Of a DNA stretch of 64,000 bases, positions 29,850 through 43,019 are shown piece by piece. Source of the DNA: [Mycobacterium] nativiensis (GTDB lineage Bacteria > Actinomycetota > Actinomycetes > Mycobacteriales > Mycobacteriaceae); NCBI RefSeq assembly GCF_020172685.1, contig NZ_CP083986.1, positions 3,970,067 to 4,034,066 on the forward strand, given 5' to 3'. The notes under the pieces were generated by a model. That model saw nothing but the letters and a program-made list of their open reading frames with translations, was not told where the DNA came from and made no database searches. Both the position numbers and the translations under genes were made by a program. Within the stretch, counting starts at the first letter, position 1; each line of letters begins with the position of its first letter.

Positions 29850-32800
29850 TTAGCCAGCCGCACCCGCGGTGCCCGGAGTGCCGGCCGTGCCGCCGGTCCC
29901 GTCCGGGGTGCCGGTGCCGGCCGCGCCGCCGGCGCCGCCCTTGCCGAGCGCCCCGCCGGCGCCTGCCGTCCCGGTGCTCGCGCCACCGGTACCGCCATCG
30001 CCGCCGTGTCCACCGTCGGCACCGTTGCCACCACCGGCACCGTCGGTGCCGGCACCACCCGCACCTCCGACCCCGCCGGCCGCACCGGCACCGCCCTTGC
30101 CACCGGCGACACCCTCGGTGCCGACGCCACCGGTACCGCCATTGCCGCCGGTTCCGGCCGCGCCGCCGTTACCGGCGGTGTTGCCGGCGCCGCTGGCAGC
30201 GCCACCAGCCCCGCCGACGCCGCCGACGCCGCCGGCTCCGCCGACGCCGCCGGCGCCCGTCGAACCATTGGTGCCCGAGGTGCTCGCCCCGCCCAGCCCG
30301 CCGGACCCGGCAGCACCACCGTTGCCACCAGCACCGCCGGTACCGCCGTCGAAGCCGACACCGTTGTCCGTGCCGCCGACACCACCGGTCCCGCCCTTAC
30401 CGCCGGCACCACCAGTGCCGCCGGCGCCACCGGCGCCACCGTTACCGGTGCCCGACGTACCGCCGTTGCCGCCGACGCCAGCCGCGCCGCCGTTGCCACC
30501 AGTGGTGCCGTTGCCGCCGGCCGCGGTCGTGCCGGCGTCGCCGGCCGTCCCTGCGACCCCGGCCCCACCGGCGCCGCCCCGGCCACCGGTTCCACCGTTA
30601 CCGTCGAGCGCGCCGGCACCGGTGTTGCCCGCAGTTCCGCTGGTGCTGGCACCTCCGCTGCCGGCAATCCCGGCAGCGCCACCGGCCCCGCCGACACCAC
30701 CGTTACCGCCCGCCAGGCCGTTGCCCGCACTGTCCACGCCGCCAGTACCGCCGGAACCACCGGAGCCGCCGTTACCGCCCTTGCCGGCGTTACCGCCGGT
30801 CCCGCCGTTACCGGTGACCGAGTTGCCGCCGATGCCGCCGGTGCCGCCGGTGCCGCCGGTGGCGCCGTTGCCGCCGTTGCCGCCGGCCGTGCCCGCAGTG
30901 TCTCCGGAGGCAGTGCCGCCCGTGCTGCCGGCCGCACCGCTGACTCCGATGCCGCCGTTGCCGGCATTGCCGCCGTTGCCGCCGTTACCGGCCTCGGCGT
31001 TGCCGCCGTTACCGCCGGTGCCGCCGGTACCGCCACCGGAGGCGCCCCCGCCGCCGGTGCCGCCGTTACCGCCGTTGACAGTCCCGTGACCGTCACCGCC
31101 GTTGCCGCCGGCACCCCCGGCATTCCCGTTACCACCGAGTCCGCCGTTACCGCCGTTGCCAGCGTGGCTGGCCGCGATTCCGGCGGTGTTCGCCGGCACC
31201 GCGGTGCCGGCGCTGTCGCCGCCGTTTCCGCCGACGCCGCCGACGCCCTCACCCTTGGATCCGCCGGAACCACCGTTACCGCCGTTACCGCCGGTGGCCG
31301 TGCCGCTACCGCCGTCGCCGCCGGCGCCACCAACCCCGAGGGCGCTGGAGCCACCGTTACCACCGTTGCCGCCGACGCTGACACCGGTGGTGGCGCCGTT
31401 ACCGCCGGCACCACCGGCACCACCGCTGGCCGAGGTTCCTGCCGTCGAGCTGGGTCCGGCACCGCCATTACCGCCGTTGCCGCCCACGCTGTACACCGTG
31501 CCCGGGTTACCGGTGAAGACCGTGCCGTTCACGTCCCGCCACCCGGTTCCGGTGCCGCCGGCACCGCCATCGCCGCCGTTGCCGGCGGTTCCCGCGCCGG
31601 TCAGGCCGGTACCACCACCGGCCCCGCCGTTACCGCCTTGAGCGTGGTTGCCGGAGAGCAGGCCGCCGCCGGCGCCGACGGTGCCATTACCGCCGGCGCC
31701 ACCGTTACCACCGGTTCCACCGATACCGCTGCCGGGCGTACCACCGGTACCACCGGCACCTCCGTTACCGCCAAAGGTCTGGATGGTGTCGTCATCGGTG
31801 GCGCCGTTACCGCCCGCGCCACCATTGCCGCCCGCCCCGGCGGGCCCGCTGGCGCCGGCCCCGCCTGCACCGCCGTTGCCGCCATTGCCGGCAACACCTT
31901 GGACATTGGCAGCGCCGCTGGCGTCACCGCCGCGGCCACCGTCACCGCCGGCTGCACCCACGTGAGATCCGGTCGAGGCACCAGCAGCGCCGCCGACCCC
32001 ACCGTTGCCACCGTTGGTGACACCGGCGCCACCGGCGCCACCGATCCCGCCGATACCACCGGTGCCGTTACCGGCGTTGGCGCCGGCGCCACCGACGCCA
32101 CCGTTGCCGCCCTTGAGACCGTCACCGCCGAAACCGCCCGCGGCACCGTTGCCGGCGACACCGCCGCTGGTACTGCTCATGGGGTCACCGCTGTTGCCGC
32201 CGGCGCCACCGGCACCGCCGTTGCCGCCGTTGCCGAGGAAGTTGCCGCCTGCGTCCTTGAAGCCGTCACCACCATTGCCGGCCGCGCCACCAACGGCTCC
32301 GGTACCGGCGTGGCCCTGCTCCCAGAAGTTGCTGCCGGCCGCGCCACCTGCGCCACCTGCGCCGCCATTGCCACCGTTGACGTGGTCGACGGTGCCGGCC
32401 GCACCGTTACCGCCGGCGCCGGCCTTGCCACCGTCGCCACCATTGCCGAGGTTGAAGGCGCCACGCCCACCGGCACCACCGCTACCGCCGGCGGTGCCGT
32501 TGCCGTTGCCGCCGTTGGCGAAGCTGCCGGCCACGCCGTTACCGCCGTCGCCACCGAGACCGCCGTTACCGAAGGCCCAGGCCACCGAGGCGCCACCGTC
32601 GCCACCGTTGCCACCGATACCGCCGGCACCGCCGTCGCCGCCGTGGCCCAGGCCCCAGGCGCTCGCGCCACCATCGCCGCCTGCGGCACCGAACCCGCCG
32701 GTTCCACCGTCACCACCGTTGCCGAAGTACCCGAGTGCGTCGCCGCCGTTGCCACCGGCCACGCCGTCGACATCGCTGTTCCAGCCGGCCCCGCCGTCGC

Positions 32801-33239
32801 CGAACCACAACCCGCCGTCGCCGCCATCGGGGTTCAGCTCCGTGCCGGCTGCACCGTTACCGATCAGGTAGAGCCCGGACATCTCGTTGATGGCGTTGTT
32901 GACCAGCGCGCCGAAGTCGCTGTCGATCCAGGTGGTCATGCCCATGTGCAGCGGGGTGTAGAACCACTGGTCGAGGATGCTGACCATGTCGAACCCGGCG
33001 GGATCGAAGGAGGCGATTCCGGGGTCGACGTCGGCGGTGACGTCGGCCGGGGTGAGCCAACTGAAATCGAACAGGTCCTCGAGGCCCTCAGCCTGGGCCG
33101 CCGGCGCGCCGGCCAGCGGGGCCATCCCGAAGGCCAGGAATGCTGCCACCGTGCTGCCGGTGCCGATCGCCTGACTGCGGCGACCCTGTCCGTTCTTACG
33201 TTCTGAGCCCGGCTGGCTGCCGGTGTGACGACGAGTCAT
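29850..33239 (-). CDS. PGRS repeat-containing secreted protein (PGRS2), partner of gjpA-a
   Basis: The 1129-residue protein has a basic N-terminus (MTRRHTGSQPGSERKNGQ), a signal helix ([17 protein letters not shown]) and cleavage near AAQAEG. About 100 residues follow with DQWFYTPLHMGMTTWIDSDFG, LYLIGNGAAGTELNPDGG and [15 protein letters not shown]. About 970 residues of GNGG/GGAGG repeats end in GTPGTAGAAG. There is no PE domain. ATG at 33237-33239 follows AGGAGAGGTGTTCGCA, shared with PGRS3 and PGRS4. It starts 67 bases after the gjpA-a stop on the same strand, so the two are likely one transcript. A cell-surface or secreted role is inferred. Confidence 0.87.
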   Translation of the reverse strand: MTRRHTGSQPGSERKNGQGRRSQAIGTGSTVAAFLAFGMAPLAGAPAAQAEGLEDLFDFSWLTPADVTADVDPGIASFDPAGFDMVSILDQWFYTPLHMGMTTWIDSDFGALVNNAINEMSGLYLIGNGAAGTELNPDGGDGGLWFGDGGAGWNSDVDGVAGGNGGDALGYFGNGGDGGTGGFGAAGGDGGASAWGLGHGGDGGAGGIGGNGGDGGASVAWAFGNGGLGGDGGNGVAGSFANGGNGNGTAGGSGGAGGRGAFNLGNGGDGGKAGAGGNGAAGTVDHVNGGNGGAGGAGGAAGSNFWEQGHAGTGAVGGAAGNGGDGFKDAGGNFLGNGGNGGAGGAGGNSGDPMSSTSGGVAGNGAAGGFGGDGLKGGNGGVGGAGANAGNGTGGIGGIGGAGGAGVTNGGNGGVGGAAGASTGSHVGAAGGDGGRGGDASGAANVQGVAGNGGNGGAGGAGASGPAGAGGNGGAGGNGATDDDTIQTFGGNGGAGGTGGTPGSGIGGTGGNGGAGGNGTVGAGGGLLSGNHAQGGNGGAGGGTGLTGAGTAGNGGDGGAGGTGTGWRDVNGTVFTGNPGTVYSVGGNGGNGGAGPSSTAGTSASGGAGGAGGNGATTGVSVGGNGGNGGSSALGVGGAGGDGGSGTATGGNGGNGGSGGSKGEGVGGVGGNGGDSAGTAVPANTAGIAASHAGNGGNGGLGGNGNAGGAGGNGGDGHGTVNGGNGGTGGGGASGGGTGGTGGNGGNAEAGNGGNGGNAGNGGIGVSGAAGSTGGTASGDTAGTAGGNGGNGATGGTGGTGGIGGNSVTGNGGTGGNAGKGGNGGSGGSGGTGGVDSAGNGLAGGNGGVGGAGGAAGIAGSGGASTSGTAGNTGAGALDGNGGTGGRGGAGGAGVAGTAGDAGTTAAGGNGTTGGNGGAAGVGGNGGTSGTGNGGAGGAGGTGGAGGKGGTGGVGGTDNGVGFDGGTGGAGGNGGAAGSGGLGGASTSGTNGSTGAGGVGGAGGVGGVGGAGGAASGAGNTAGNGGAAGTGGNGGTGGVGTEGVAGGKGGAGAAGGVGGAGGAGTDGAGGGNGADGGHGGDGGTGGASTGTAGAGGALGKGGAGGAAGTGTPDGTGGTAGTPGTAGAAG

Positions 33240-33306
33240 TGCGAACACCTCTCCTGATGAAAAGTTCGGCTAGTTGTGGAAGTTGCTGGGGGGGTTGGGC
33301 GAGGGA

Positions 33307-34479
33307 TCAGCCGACCAGGCCGAGGTCGGAGAACATGTCGCCGAAGTTGAAGGCGTCCGCCATCGAGCTGCCGGCGCCGCCGTCGTCGATGACGAAGCCC
33401 TCGGGGGCCGGGATGTTGAAGACGGGGTCCTTGCCGTCCCACGAGCCCCAGCCGAGCTGCGACCCGATGACCTGCGACAGCCCCAGCCAGGCACCCAACG
33501 GGCCGATCGCGTCGCTCGGCGCGTGAAGGTCGCCGACGACCGGGATGCCGGTGAGGTCGAAGCCGATGCTGTTGAAGATCGAGCCGCCGGATGCCGGCGC
33601 CGTGGCGATCTCGTTCCCGTCACCATCCAGGATGTGCATGGGGCCGGCGGTGACGTGACCGCCGGTGCTGAACCATCCGCCGAAGGCGAAGTCCAGGTGG
33701 GTCATCACCATGCCGTCCGGCAGCAGGCCCGTATCGTTGATCGCCGGCAGCAGGCTGTCCAGGTTGAGGGTGGCGCCGTTGAGCGAGGCGTCGAACATGT
33801 TCGCCGGGATGTTGGCCAGGCCCTGCAGCGCCGCAGAGGTGTCACCGTCACGCAGGGCGCCGCTGATGTCGTCCCAGCTGTTGCTCATCGCGACCCAGGG
33901 CGCGATCCAGGGACTCACGGAGCCGAGCATGAGGGCGCTCATCGGCGAACCCAGGAAGTTGATGATCGGGGTGAGCGTCGCGGCCTGATCCTCCGGCAGG
34001 AAGCCCGGGACCTGGTTGAAAATGACTTCGTGCCCGCCGCTGAGGTTGCCGAGCAGGTAGCTGCTGTCCATGGTGTGGCGGATGACGTCGTTGATGGTGG
34101 CCTGATCGGCGTTCATCAAGGTGATCGCCGACCACGCGTTCTTGAAGTCCGTCTGAATCGCGCTGACCATCGCCGGGATGGTTGACGGGTCGTCGATCAT
34201 GCTCTGGACATAGCCCGAGAAGTTGTTCATGGCCTGCGTGAACCCGATGTCGGGCGCCGCGTTGTAGGAGGCCATCATCTGCGCGATGTTGTCCTGGGCG
34301 GTGTTGTAGGCCGCGACGTACGGGTCGGTGAAATCCGACAGGCTGAAGCCGGCCGTCAACGCCACGTCGTGGGCGATGAGGCTGGTCTGCATGGGCGCGA
34401 CCGCCGGGGTGACGGCGACGAGGCCGGCTCCCACGATCGCAACGCCGGCGGTGGCGTAGGGCTTGATGGCGTGGTGCAC
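33307..34479 (-). CDS. GjpA-family outer-membrane porin-like protein (gjpA-a)
   Basis: The 390-residue exported protein starts VHHAIKPYATAGVAIVGAG, a signal peptide ending near TPAVAP. The mature part has the blocks seen in all five copies here: VALTAGFSLSDF, an early helical part, a run like MLGSVSPWIAPWVAMSNSW, NGATLNLDSLLPAINDTGLL, DFAFGGWF and GGSIFNSIGFDLTGIPVVG. The family is commonly labelled 'outer membrane porin GjpA' after a Gordonia protein; porin activity in mycobacteria is not shown by the sequence. GTG start behind AGAGGAG. It is directly upstream of PGRS2 and downstream of two further copies on the same strand. Confidence 0.78.
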   Translation of the reverse strand: MHHAIKPYATAGVAIVGAGLVAVTPAVAPMQTSLIAHDVALTAGFSLSDFTDPYVAAYNTAQDNIAQMMASYNAAPDIGFTQAMNNFSGYVQSMIDDPSTIPAMVSAIQTDFKNAWSAITLMNADQATINDVIRHTMDSSYLLGNLSGGHEVIFNQVPGFLPEDQAATLTPIINFLGSPMSALMLGSVSPWIAPWVAMSNSWDDISGALRDGDTSAALQGLANIPANMFDASLNGATLNLDSLLPAINDTGLLPDGMVMTHLDFAFGGWFSTGGHVTAGPMHILDGDGNEIATAPASGGSIFNSIGFDLTGIPVVGDLHAPSDAIGPLGAWLGLSQVIGSQLGWGSWDGKDPVFNIPAPEGFVIDDGGAGSSMADAFNFGDMFSDLGLVG

Positions 34480-34630
34480 GACAGTCTCCTCTGTTCTAGG
34501 GCGCTTGGCTGTGTCGGGATCTCCACGGTGGAGAGCGACCTTGGATTCATCTGTTGGTGATCTGGTTAAGGGCTTTGGCGATACCGAATGCGCCTGGTTC
34601 TCGCTGGACGACTTCCGTTGACTGCGACGC

Positions 34631-34668
34631 GGGGGCCTCCGCCGCCGACTGCGGCGGCGGAGGCTCCC
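34631..34668 (-). terminator. Terminator after gjpA-b
   Basis: A GC-rich stem, GCCTCCGCCGCCG pairing with CGGCGGCGGAGGC (13 pairs) around a short loop, lies 17 bases past the gjpA-b stop and before gjpA-a, suggesting the two genes have separate transcripts. Confidence 0.7.
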
Positions 34669-34684
34669 GTCGTGGGCGTGACGC

Positions 34685-35767
34685 TTAGGCGCTCAGGCCG
34701 AACAAGTCGCCGAGGTCGAATCCACTGAGCCAGTCGACGTCGGCGACGCCCGCACCGGGATCGACCTCGGCCGGCTCCAGCGCGGGCAGCTCGCCGGACA
34801 GCCACTGCGCCAGGACGTTCTGCATCATCGCGAACGCGCCCAACGGCCCGATGCCGTTCGGCTCCAGGTCGAGTGTGTCCAGGAGGGGCACACCGGTGAG
34901 GTTGAGGCCCAGGGCGTTGAAGATCGAGCCGCCGACACTACCGATCAGGCTCTCGCCGGCACCGCCGTCCGTGACGCCCGCCACGGAGCCGGGGCTGAGC
35001 AGCCCGCCGAAGGCCAGGCTGATGCCGTCTACGCCCATGCCTTCCGGCAATAGCCCCGCACCCTCAAGGGCAGGCGCGAGTGCGTCCAGGTTAAAGGTTG
35101 CGCCGTTGAGCATTCCGTTGACCATGTTCGCCGGAATGTTCACCATCTCCTGCAGCGCGGCCGTGACGTCCGGGGAGGCACCGTCGGCGCCGCTGAGGTT
35201 GGCACTGATGGCCTCGAAGCTGTTGATCAGCGCCACCATCGGGCTGATCGACGGGCCCAATGCGGCGAACAGTTGACCACTGAGCGGTGACGCCGCGAAG
35301 TTGACGAGCGGCAGTAGGTCCTCGGGCAATGCGGGCTCGCCACCGGTCAACTGGCCGGCCGGGTCGGTCAGCACCATGTACACGACCGCGTGCAGGTCGT
35401 CCATGGTCTGCGGGGCCAGCGTGTTGAGGAAGGTCTTCTGGTCACCGGCCAGGAACGTCAGCGCGGCGCTGAGCTGGTTGAAGTCCAGCGTGCTGAAGTC
35501 TGCGGCCTTGAGCGCGTCGGTCAGGGCGCTGGAGGCGTCGGATGCGGCGGCCTGGACCGCGGTGAAGTTGTCCTTCGCGGTGTCGAATGCGTCCGTCCAG
35601 GCCTGGGTGAAGTCGATGTCGCCGAGCCCAACCCCGGCGGTCAGGGCCACTTCGGGCATCGGCTGGATGTCGACGGCGGAAGCGGCGGCCACCGGGGTGA
35701 CTGCGACCATGCCGGCTCCCAGCACCGCGATACCCGCGGTGACATAGGGACGAAGTGATTGGTGCAT
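34685..35767 (-). CDS. GjpA-family outer-membrane porin-like protein (gjpA-b)
   Basis: The 360-residue copy starts [19 protein letters not shown], signal peptide to about VAAASAVD. Family blocks are VALTAGVGLGDIDFTQ, FAALGPSISPMVALINSF, NGATFNLDALAPALEGAGLL, SLAFGGLLSPG and GGSIFNALGLNLTGVPLLD. ATG at 35765-35767 is six bases after GAGGAG; an ATG two codons upstream abuts the ribosome site and is less likely. The C-terminus is acidic (VDPGAGVADVDWLSGFDLGD). It has no PGRS partner of its own and lies between gjpA-c and gjpA-a. Confidence 0.77.
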   Translation of the reverse strand: MHQSLRPYVTAGIAVLGAGMVAVTPVAAASAVDIQPMPEVALTAGVGLGDIDFTQAWTDAFDTAKDNFTAVQAAASDASSALTDALKAADFSTLDFNQLSAALTFLAGDQKTFLNTLAPQTMDDLHAVVYMVLTDPAGQLTGGEPALPEDLLPLVNFAASPLSGQLFAALGPSISPMVALINSFEAISANLSGADGASPDVTAALQEMVNIPANMVNGMLNGATFNLDALAPALEGAGLLPEGMGVDGISLAFGGLLSPGSVAGVTDGGAGESLIGSVGGSIFNALGLNLTGVPLLDTLDLEPNGIGPLGAFAMMQNVLAQWLSGELPALEPAEVDPGAGVADVDWLSGFDLGDLFGLSA

Positions 35768-36168
35768 CGGCATCTCCTCAAAGTTCACATGTGAGCGAGT
35801 CGGACATAAGTCCACTGATGCAAGGTAGCTGATACGGAACTGAGAGGCAACGCGGGGTGTCCACTCAAGAAATCCACCCCGTTCCGGCCGGGTCCCACTC
35901 GATCCCCGACGGACAGTACGTCCAACCGCACAGAGAACCCGCAGTTCATAAGTGATATCGAGCGTTGCCAGATTTTTTTAACGTCCAACGGGTTACATTT
36001 CTTCGCCGCGCGTCTATTTTAGTGAAATCTCCTCTAACATTAGGGAAAGCTGAGAAATATCGTCACGCGAGAGGTGTCCCGCACGGCATGTGCCCCCAAC
36101 GAGAAACGGGCGCCTTGGCCGCGGTTTCACCCGCGGCCAAGACGCCCGTCGATCGGTTGAGGGTCGGC
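35768..36168. promoter_or_regulatory. Gene-free region between gjpA-c and gjpA-b
   Basis: This 401-base stretch contains the leftward control region of gjpA-b (right of 35768), an AT-rich patch at about 35950-36060, and the gjpA-c terminator at 36106-36149. No coding frame with support is seen. Confidence 0.5.
36106..36149 (-). terminator. Terminator after gjpA-c
   Basis: ACGGGCG-c-CTTGGCCGCGG pairs with CCGCGGCCAAG-a-CGCCCGT around TTTCAC: 18 pairs with one mismatch, 20 bases past the gjpA-c stop. Confidence 0.82.
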
Positions 36169-37215
36169 TTAGAACACCGAGCTGAGCCAGTCGCCGTTGA
36201 ACAGGTCAGCAAAGTCCACGGCACTGAGCGAGGCCGCCGCATCCGCGGGCAGCTCCGCATCGCCCCACGGCAGGCTGCCGTCGAGTACATGGGCAAGGAT
36301 CTGCTCCAGGCCCAGCCAAGCGCCCATCGGACCGACCCCTTGGCCGATCACGTCCATCTCGTTGAGGATCGGGACGCCGCTGAGGTTCAGGCCGAGCGCG
36401 TTGAAGATCGAGCCCCCGACACCCTCCCCCATGTTGGCGCTGACCAGCCCGGGACTGAGCAGCCCGCCGAAGGCGATGCTGACGTCATTGAGGGTGGTGC
36501 CCTCCGGCAGCGGGACGATATTGGCCTGCTCGATGAGCGGAATCAGGTCCTTGAGGTCCAGGGTGGCGCCGTTGAGGAAGCCGCCCAGCATGTTGGCGGG
36601 CAGGTTGACCATGCCCTGCAGCGCGGCCTCCCAGTCCGGGTTGTCACCGCTGATGTTGCCGATGATGTCCTGGACACCGTTGTTGAGCGCCACCATGGGG
36701 GCGATGCTGGGACCCAAGGCGCCGATCAGCACTGCGCTCAGCGGTGAGGTCGCAAAGTTGATCAAGTCCTGAGTCTGCTCGCCGGGCGCCGGGAACAGAT
36801 CCGCAGGGAACTGTCCGGTCAGCGCGTAATACAGCAATTGGTGGCCGGACAGGCCGTCACTGACCGACCAGATCGAAAGCGGATTGAGGAAGCCCTTCTG
36901 GTCGCCGCCGAGGAACGTCAGCGCGGCGAGGACCTCCTGCGGGTCGGTCGACGCCCAGTCCGGGTTGGCGGTCATCGCGTCCTTCAGCGCGGCCTGAGCA
37001 TCGGCGGCGGCAGCCTGAAGCGTGTCGGAGTTCGCCTTGGCGGTGGCGAACACGTCCTCCCACGCGGTGGTGAAGTCGAGGCCGGCGGTGAGTACGACGT
37101 CATTAACGTGGGCGGCGGGAAGAAGTGGCGCGGCGACGACCGGAGTGGCGGCGATCATGCTCGCGCCCAGCACCGCGACACCGGCGGTGACATAGGGACG
37201 AAGTACGTGTTGCAC
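36169..37215 (-). CDS. GjpA-family outer-membrane porin-like protein (gjpA-c)
   Basis: The 348-residue copy starts [19 protein letters not shown], with a signal peptide to about PVVAAP. Blocks are VVLTAGLDFTTAWEDVF, IGALGPSIAPMVALNNGV, NGATLDLKDLIPLIEQANIV, SIAFGGLLSPG and GGSIFNALGLNLSGVPILN. It is closest to gjpA-b in length and in its start region (GAGGAGATGCC before the start). GTG at 37213-37215 was chosen; the open frame upstream is unrelated. It is divergent from the FAAL gene at 37467. Confidence 0.77.
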   Translation of the reverse strand: MQHVLRPYVTAGVAVLGASMIAATPVVAAPLLPAAHVNDVVLTAGLDFTTAWEDVFATAKANSDTLQAAAADAQAALKDAMTANPDWASTDPQEVLAALTFLGGDQKGFLNPLSIWSVSDGLSGHQLLYYALTGQFPADLFPAPGEQTQDLINFATSPLSAVLIGALGPSIAPMVALNNGVQDIIGNISGDNPDWEAALQGMVNLPANMLGGFLNGATLDLKDLIPLIEQANIVPLPEGTTLNDVSIAFGGLLSPGLVSANMGEGVGGSIFNALGLNLSGVPILNEMDVIGQGVGPMGAWLGLEQILAHVLDGSLPWGDAELPADAAASLSAVDFADLFNGDWLSSVF

Positions 37216-37466
37216 AGGCATCTCCTCAGTGGTGAGACTCGACATAAACCGACTTACATTTAGACAAGTTACTTGAGAGTAGCTTCGGCGACAAGGAGGA
37301 ATTCCCCTGCGCCGGCCTGAGCTCGCTCTCATCGAGGCGAGATCAGAGGTTGCCTGGGGTTGCCTCGCGTCACCCACGCGAACGGCATCCGGTGGCAGCC
37401 GATATGTTGGGTCCTCGCTCGGGCACAGTGGTCAACAACGATCCGCACGACGGTTGAGGTGAAGAC

Positions 37467-39281
37467 ATGCCAGCGAACACCCATCCCACCCTGGTCGACC
37501 TCCTGCGCCACCAGGCCGACCGGCGCGGCGACAAGCTCGCGTTCACCTTCACCGTGGACGGCCAGAGCGAACAAGACCGGTTGACCTACCGCGAACTCGA
37601 CGCGAAGGCACGAGCGATCGCCGCAGGCCTGCAGCGCGCGGGCGCAACCGGGCGCCGGGTGCTGGTGATCTGCCGGCCCGGATTAGACAGCGTGGCAGCA
37701 TATTTCGGCTGTCTGTATGCCGGAGCGGTGGCGGTACCGGTGCAGGACCGGCTGGTTCGGCTGATGGCGATCGTCCCCGATGCGCGCGCCGGTCATGTCC
37801 TGGCCGACGCCGAGACGCAGACCCGGGTCAAAGCCGCCGTGGACGGCATGGTCCGCCGGCCACTGCAGTGGTCACTGCCGGAGGCGCCACTCGAGGACGC
37901 CGAGAGTTGGACCGCCCCGGACATCCACGCCGGCACCACCGCGATGATGCAATACACCTCCGGGTCCACCCGCGCGCCCAAGGGCGTGGTGTTGACCCAC
38001 GCCAACCTGTTGGCGAACCTGGCCGCCATTCACGAAGCCTGGGGCGGAACTGAGAACGATGTCGCCGTGTACTGGCTGCCCCAGCATCACGACATGGGTC
38101 TGATCGGCGGGATTCTGGAGACCGTCTACGTCGGGTGCAGCACCGTGCTGCTGTCGCCGGCGGGTTTCATCACCCGCCCGATCCGCTGGCTGGAGGTCAT
38201 TTCGCGTTACCGGGGCACCATGACCGCCGCGCCGAACTTCGCCTACAACCTGTGCGTCGAGCGCTCCACCCCGGACGAGCGTGCGGCCCTGGACCTGTCC
38301 AGCCTCGCCACCGCGATGAACGGCGCCGAACCGGTGCACGCCGAGACCCTGCGGACGTTCGCCGAGGCGTTCGCCCCGTCCGGGCTACGCCCCCAGGCGT
38401 TGATGCCGGTGTATGGACTGGCCGAGGCCAGCCTGCTGGTTTCGGGCGGTTCCGAACACGACACCCCGCTGATCCGCTGGGTCGACCGAGGCGAGCTCGG
38501 CGCGGATCGCATCGTCGACGCCGACCCCGAAGCCGCGACCACGGTGAGTCTGGTGAGTTGCGGTCGGCCCCGGGGCGGCCAGCGCATCGTCATCGTCGAC
38601 CCGGAGACCCGCCGGCAGCGTGGCGCCGAGGAGGTCGGCGAGATCTGGGTCGCCGGGCCCAGCGTCGCAGCGGGGTACCGCGGTAAACCCGAAGACACCG
38701 AGAAGACGTTCGGGGCGTACCTGGCCGACACCCGCGAGGGCCCCTTCCTGCGCACCGGGGACCTGGGCTTCCTGCACGACGACGAGCTGTTCATCACCGG
38801 GCGCTGCAAGGACCTGATCATCCTGGCCGGAAACCACTACTACCCCAACGACATCGAGTCGACGGTGCAGGCGTGCCACCCGGTGCTACTGGCCGGCCGT
38901 GGCGCCGCCTTCTCGATCACCTCGGAGGCCGGCACCAGCGAGCAACTCGTCGTAGTCCAGGAGGTGGCCCGCCAGCGGATCCAAGAGAGCGATCTGCCGC
39001 ATCTGGTCGGTGCCGCCGGGGCCGCACTCGGCAAGCACCACGGTGTCGTGCCGCATCGGTTCGTACTGGTCGATCAGATGACCATTCCGACCACGTCCAG
39101 CGGCAAGATCCAGCGCAGCCGCTGCCGGGAGATGTTCCTCGACGGCGAGTTGGCGGCGCTGTTCGACTGGACCGCCCCGGCGCCCGATGGCACTGTGATG
39201 GACCCGGATTCGGCCGCCAAGCGAGCCGCGCTCATCCAGCAGGCGGTGGCGAACCACCAGTTGAAGACGCAGAGGCGCTGA
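37467..39281 (+). CDS. Fatty-acyl-AMP ligase (FAAL1, FadD-type)
   Basis: The 604-residue adenylate-forming enzyme has P-loop motif YTSGSTRAPKGVVLTH (residues 163-178), WLPQHHDMGLIGGI, NGAEPVHAETL, the hinge region GDLGFL, FAAL-type ITGRCKDLIILAGNHYYPND and the catalytic lysine in TTSSGKIQR. FAALs activate long-chain fatty acids as acyl-AMP and normally hand them to a polyketide synthase or acyl carrier protein. No such partner is encoded nearby. It is divergent from gjpA-c (251-base gap) and convergent with PGRS3. It is less similar to FAAL2 and FAAL3 than those two are to each other. Confidence 0.9.
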   Translation: MPANTHPTLVDLLRHQADRRGDKLAFTFTVDGQSEQDRLTYRELDAKARAIAAGLQRAGATGRRVLVICRPGLDSVAAYFGCLYAGAVAVPVQDRLVRLMAIVPDARAGHVLADAETQTRVKAAVDGMVRRPLQWSLPEAPLEDAESWTAPDIHAGTTAMMQYTSGSTRAPKGVVLTHANLLANLAAIHEAWGGTENDVAVYWLPQHHDMGLIGGILETVYVGCSTVLLSPAGFITRPIRWLEVISRYRGTMTAAPNFAYNLCVERSTPDERAALDLSSLATAMNGAEPVHAETLRTFAEAFAPSGLRPQALMPVYGLAEASLLVSGGSEHDTPLIRWVDRGELGADRIVDADPEAATTVSLVSCGRPRGGQRIVIVDPETRRQRGAEEVGEIWVAGPSVAAGYRGKPEDTEKTFGAYLADTREGPFLRTGDLGFLHDDELFITGRCKDLIILAGNHYYPNDIESTVQACHPVLLAGRGAAFSITSEAGTSEQLVVVQEVARQRIQESDLPHLVGAAGAALGKHHGVVPHRFVLVDQMTIPTTSSGKIQRSRCREMFLDGELAALFDWTAPAPDGTVMDPDSAAKRAALIQQAVANHQLKTQRR

Positions 39282-39284
39282 GCT

Positions 39285-39313
39285 GGTCGCACCGCCCGCT
39301 GGGCGGTGCGACC
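39285..39313. terminator. Bidirectional terminator between FAAL1 and PGRS3
   Basis: GGTCGCACCGCCC and GGGCGGTGCGACC form a perfect 13-base stem with a three-base loop, four bases after the FAAL1 stop and 12 after the PGRS3 stop. Confidence 0.88.
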
Positions 39314-39325
39314 CTCGTCGCGGTC

Positions 39326-42949
<3,624 letters not shown>

Positions 42950-43019
42950 TTGCGAACACCTTTCCCTGGGAACAGCCCTGCTGAGAAGTTGGAATTAACC
43001 GGTGGAGTTGGCTTTTCGG

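Noticed and set aside
30006..33206. 1066-residue open frame on the + strand opposite PGRS2
   Set aside because: GGX repeats rarely form stops on the other strand; the product is Thr/Ala/Val low complexity with no start signal. The same holds for Pro-rich frames opposite all PGRS genes.
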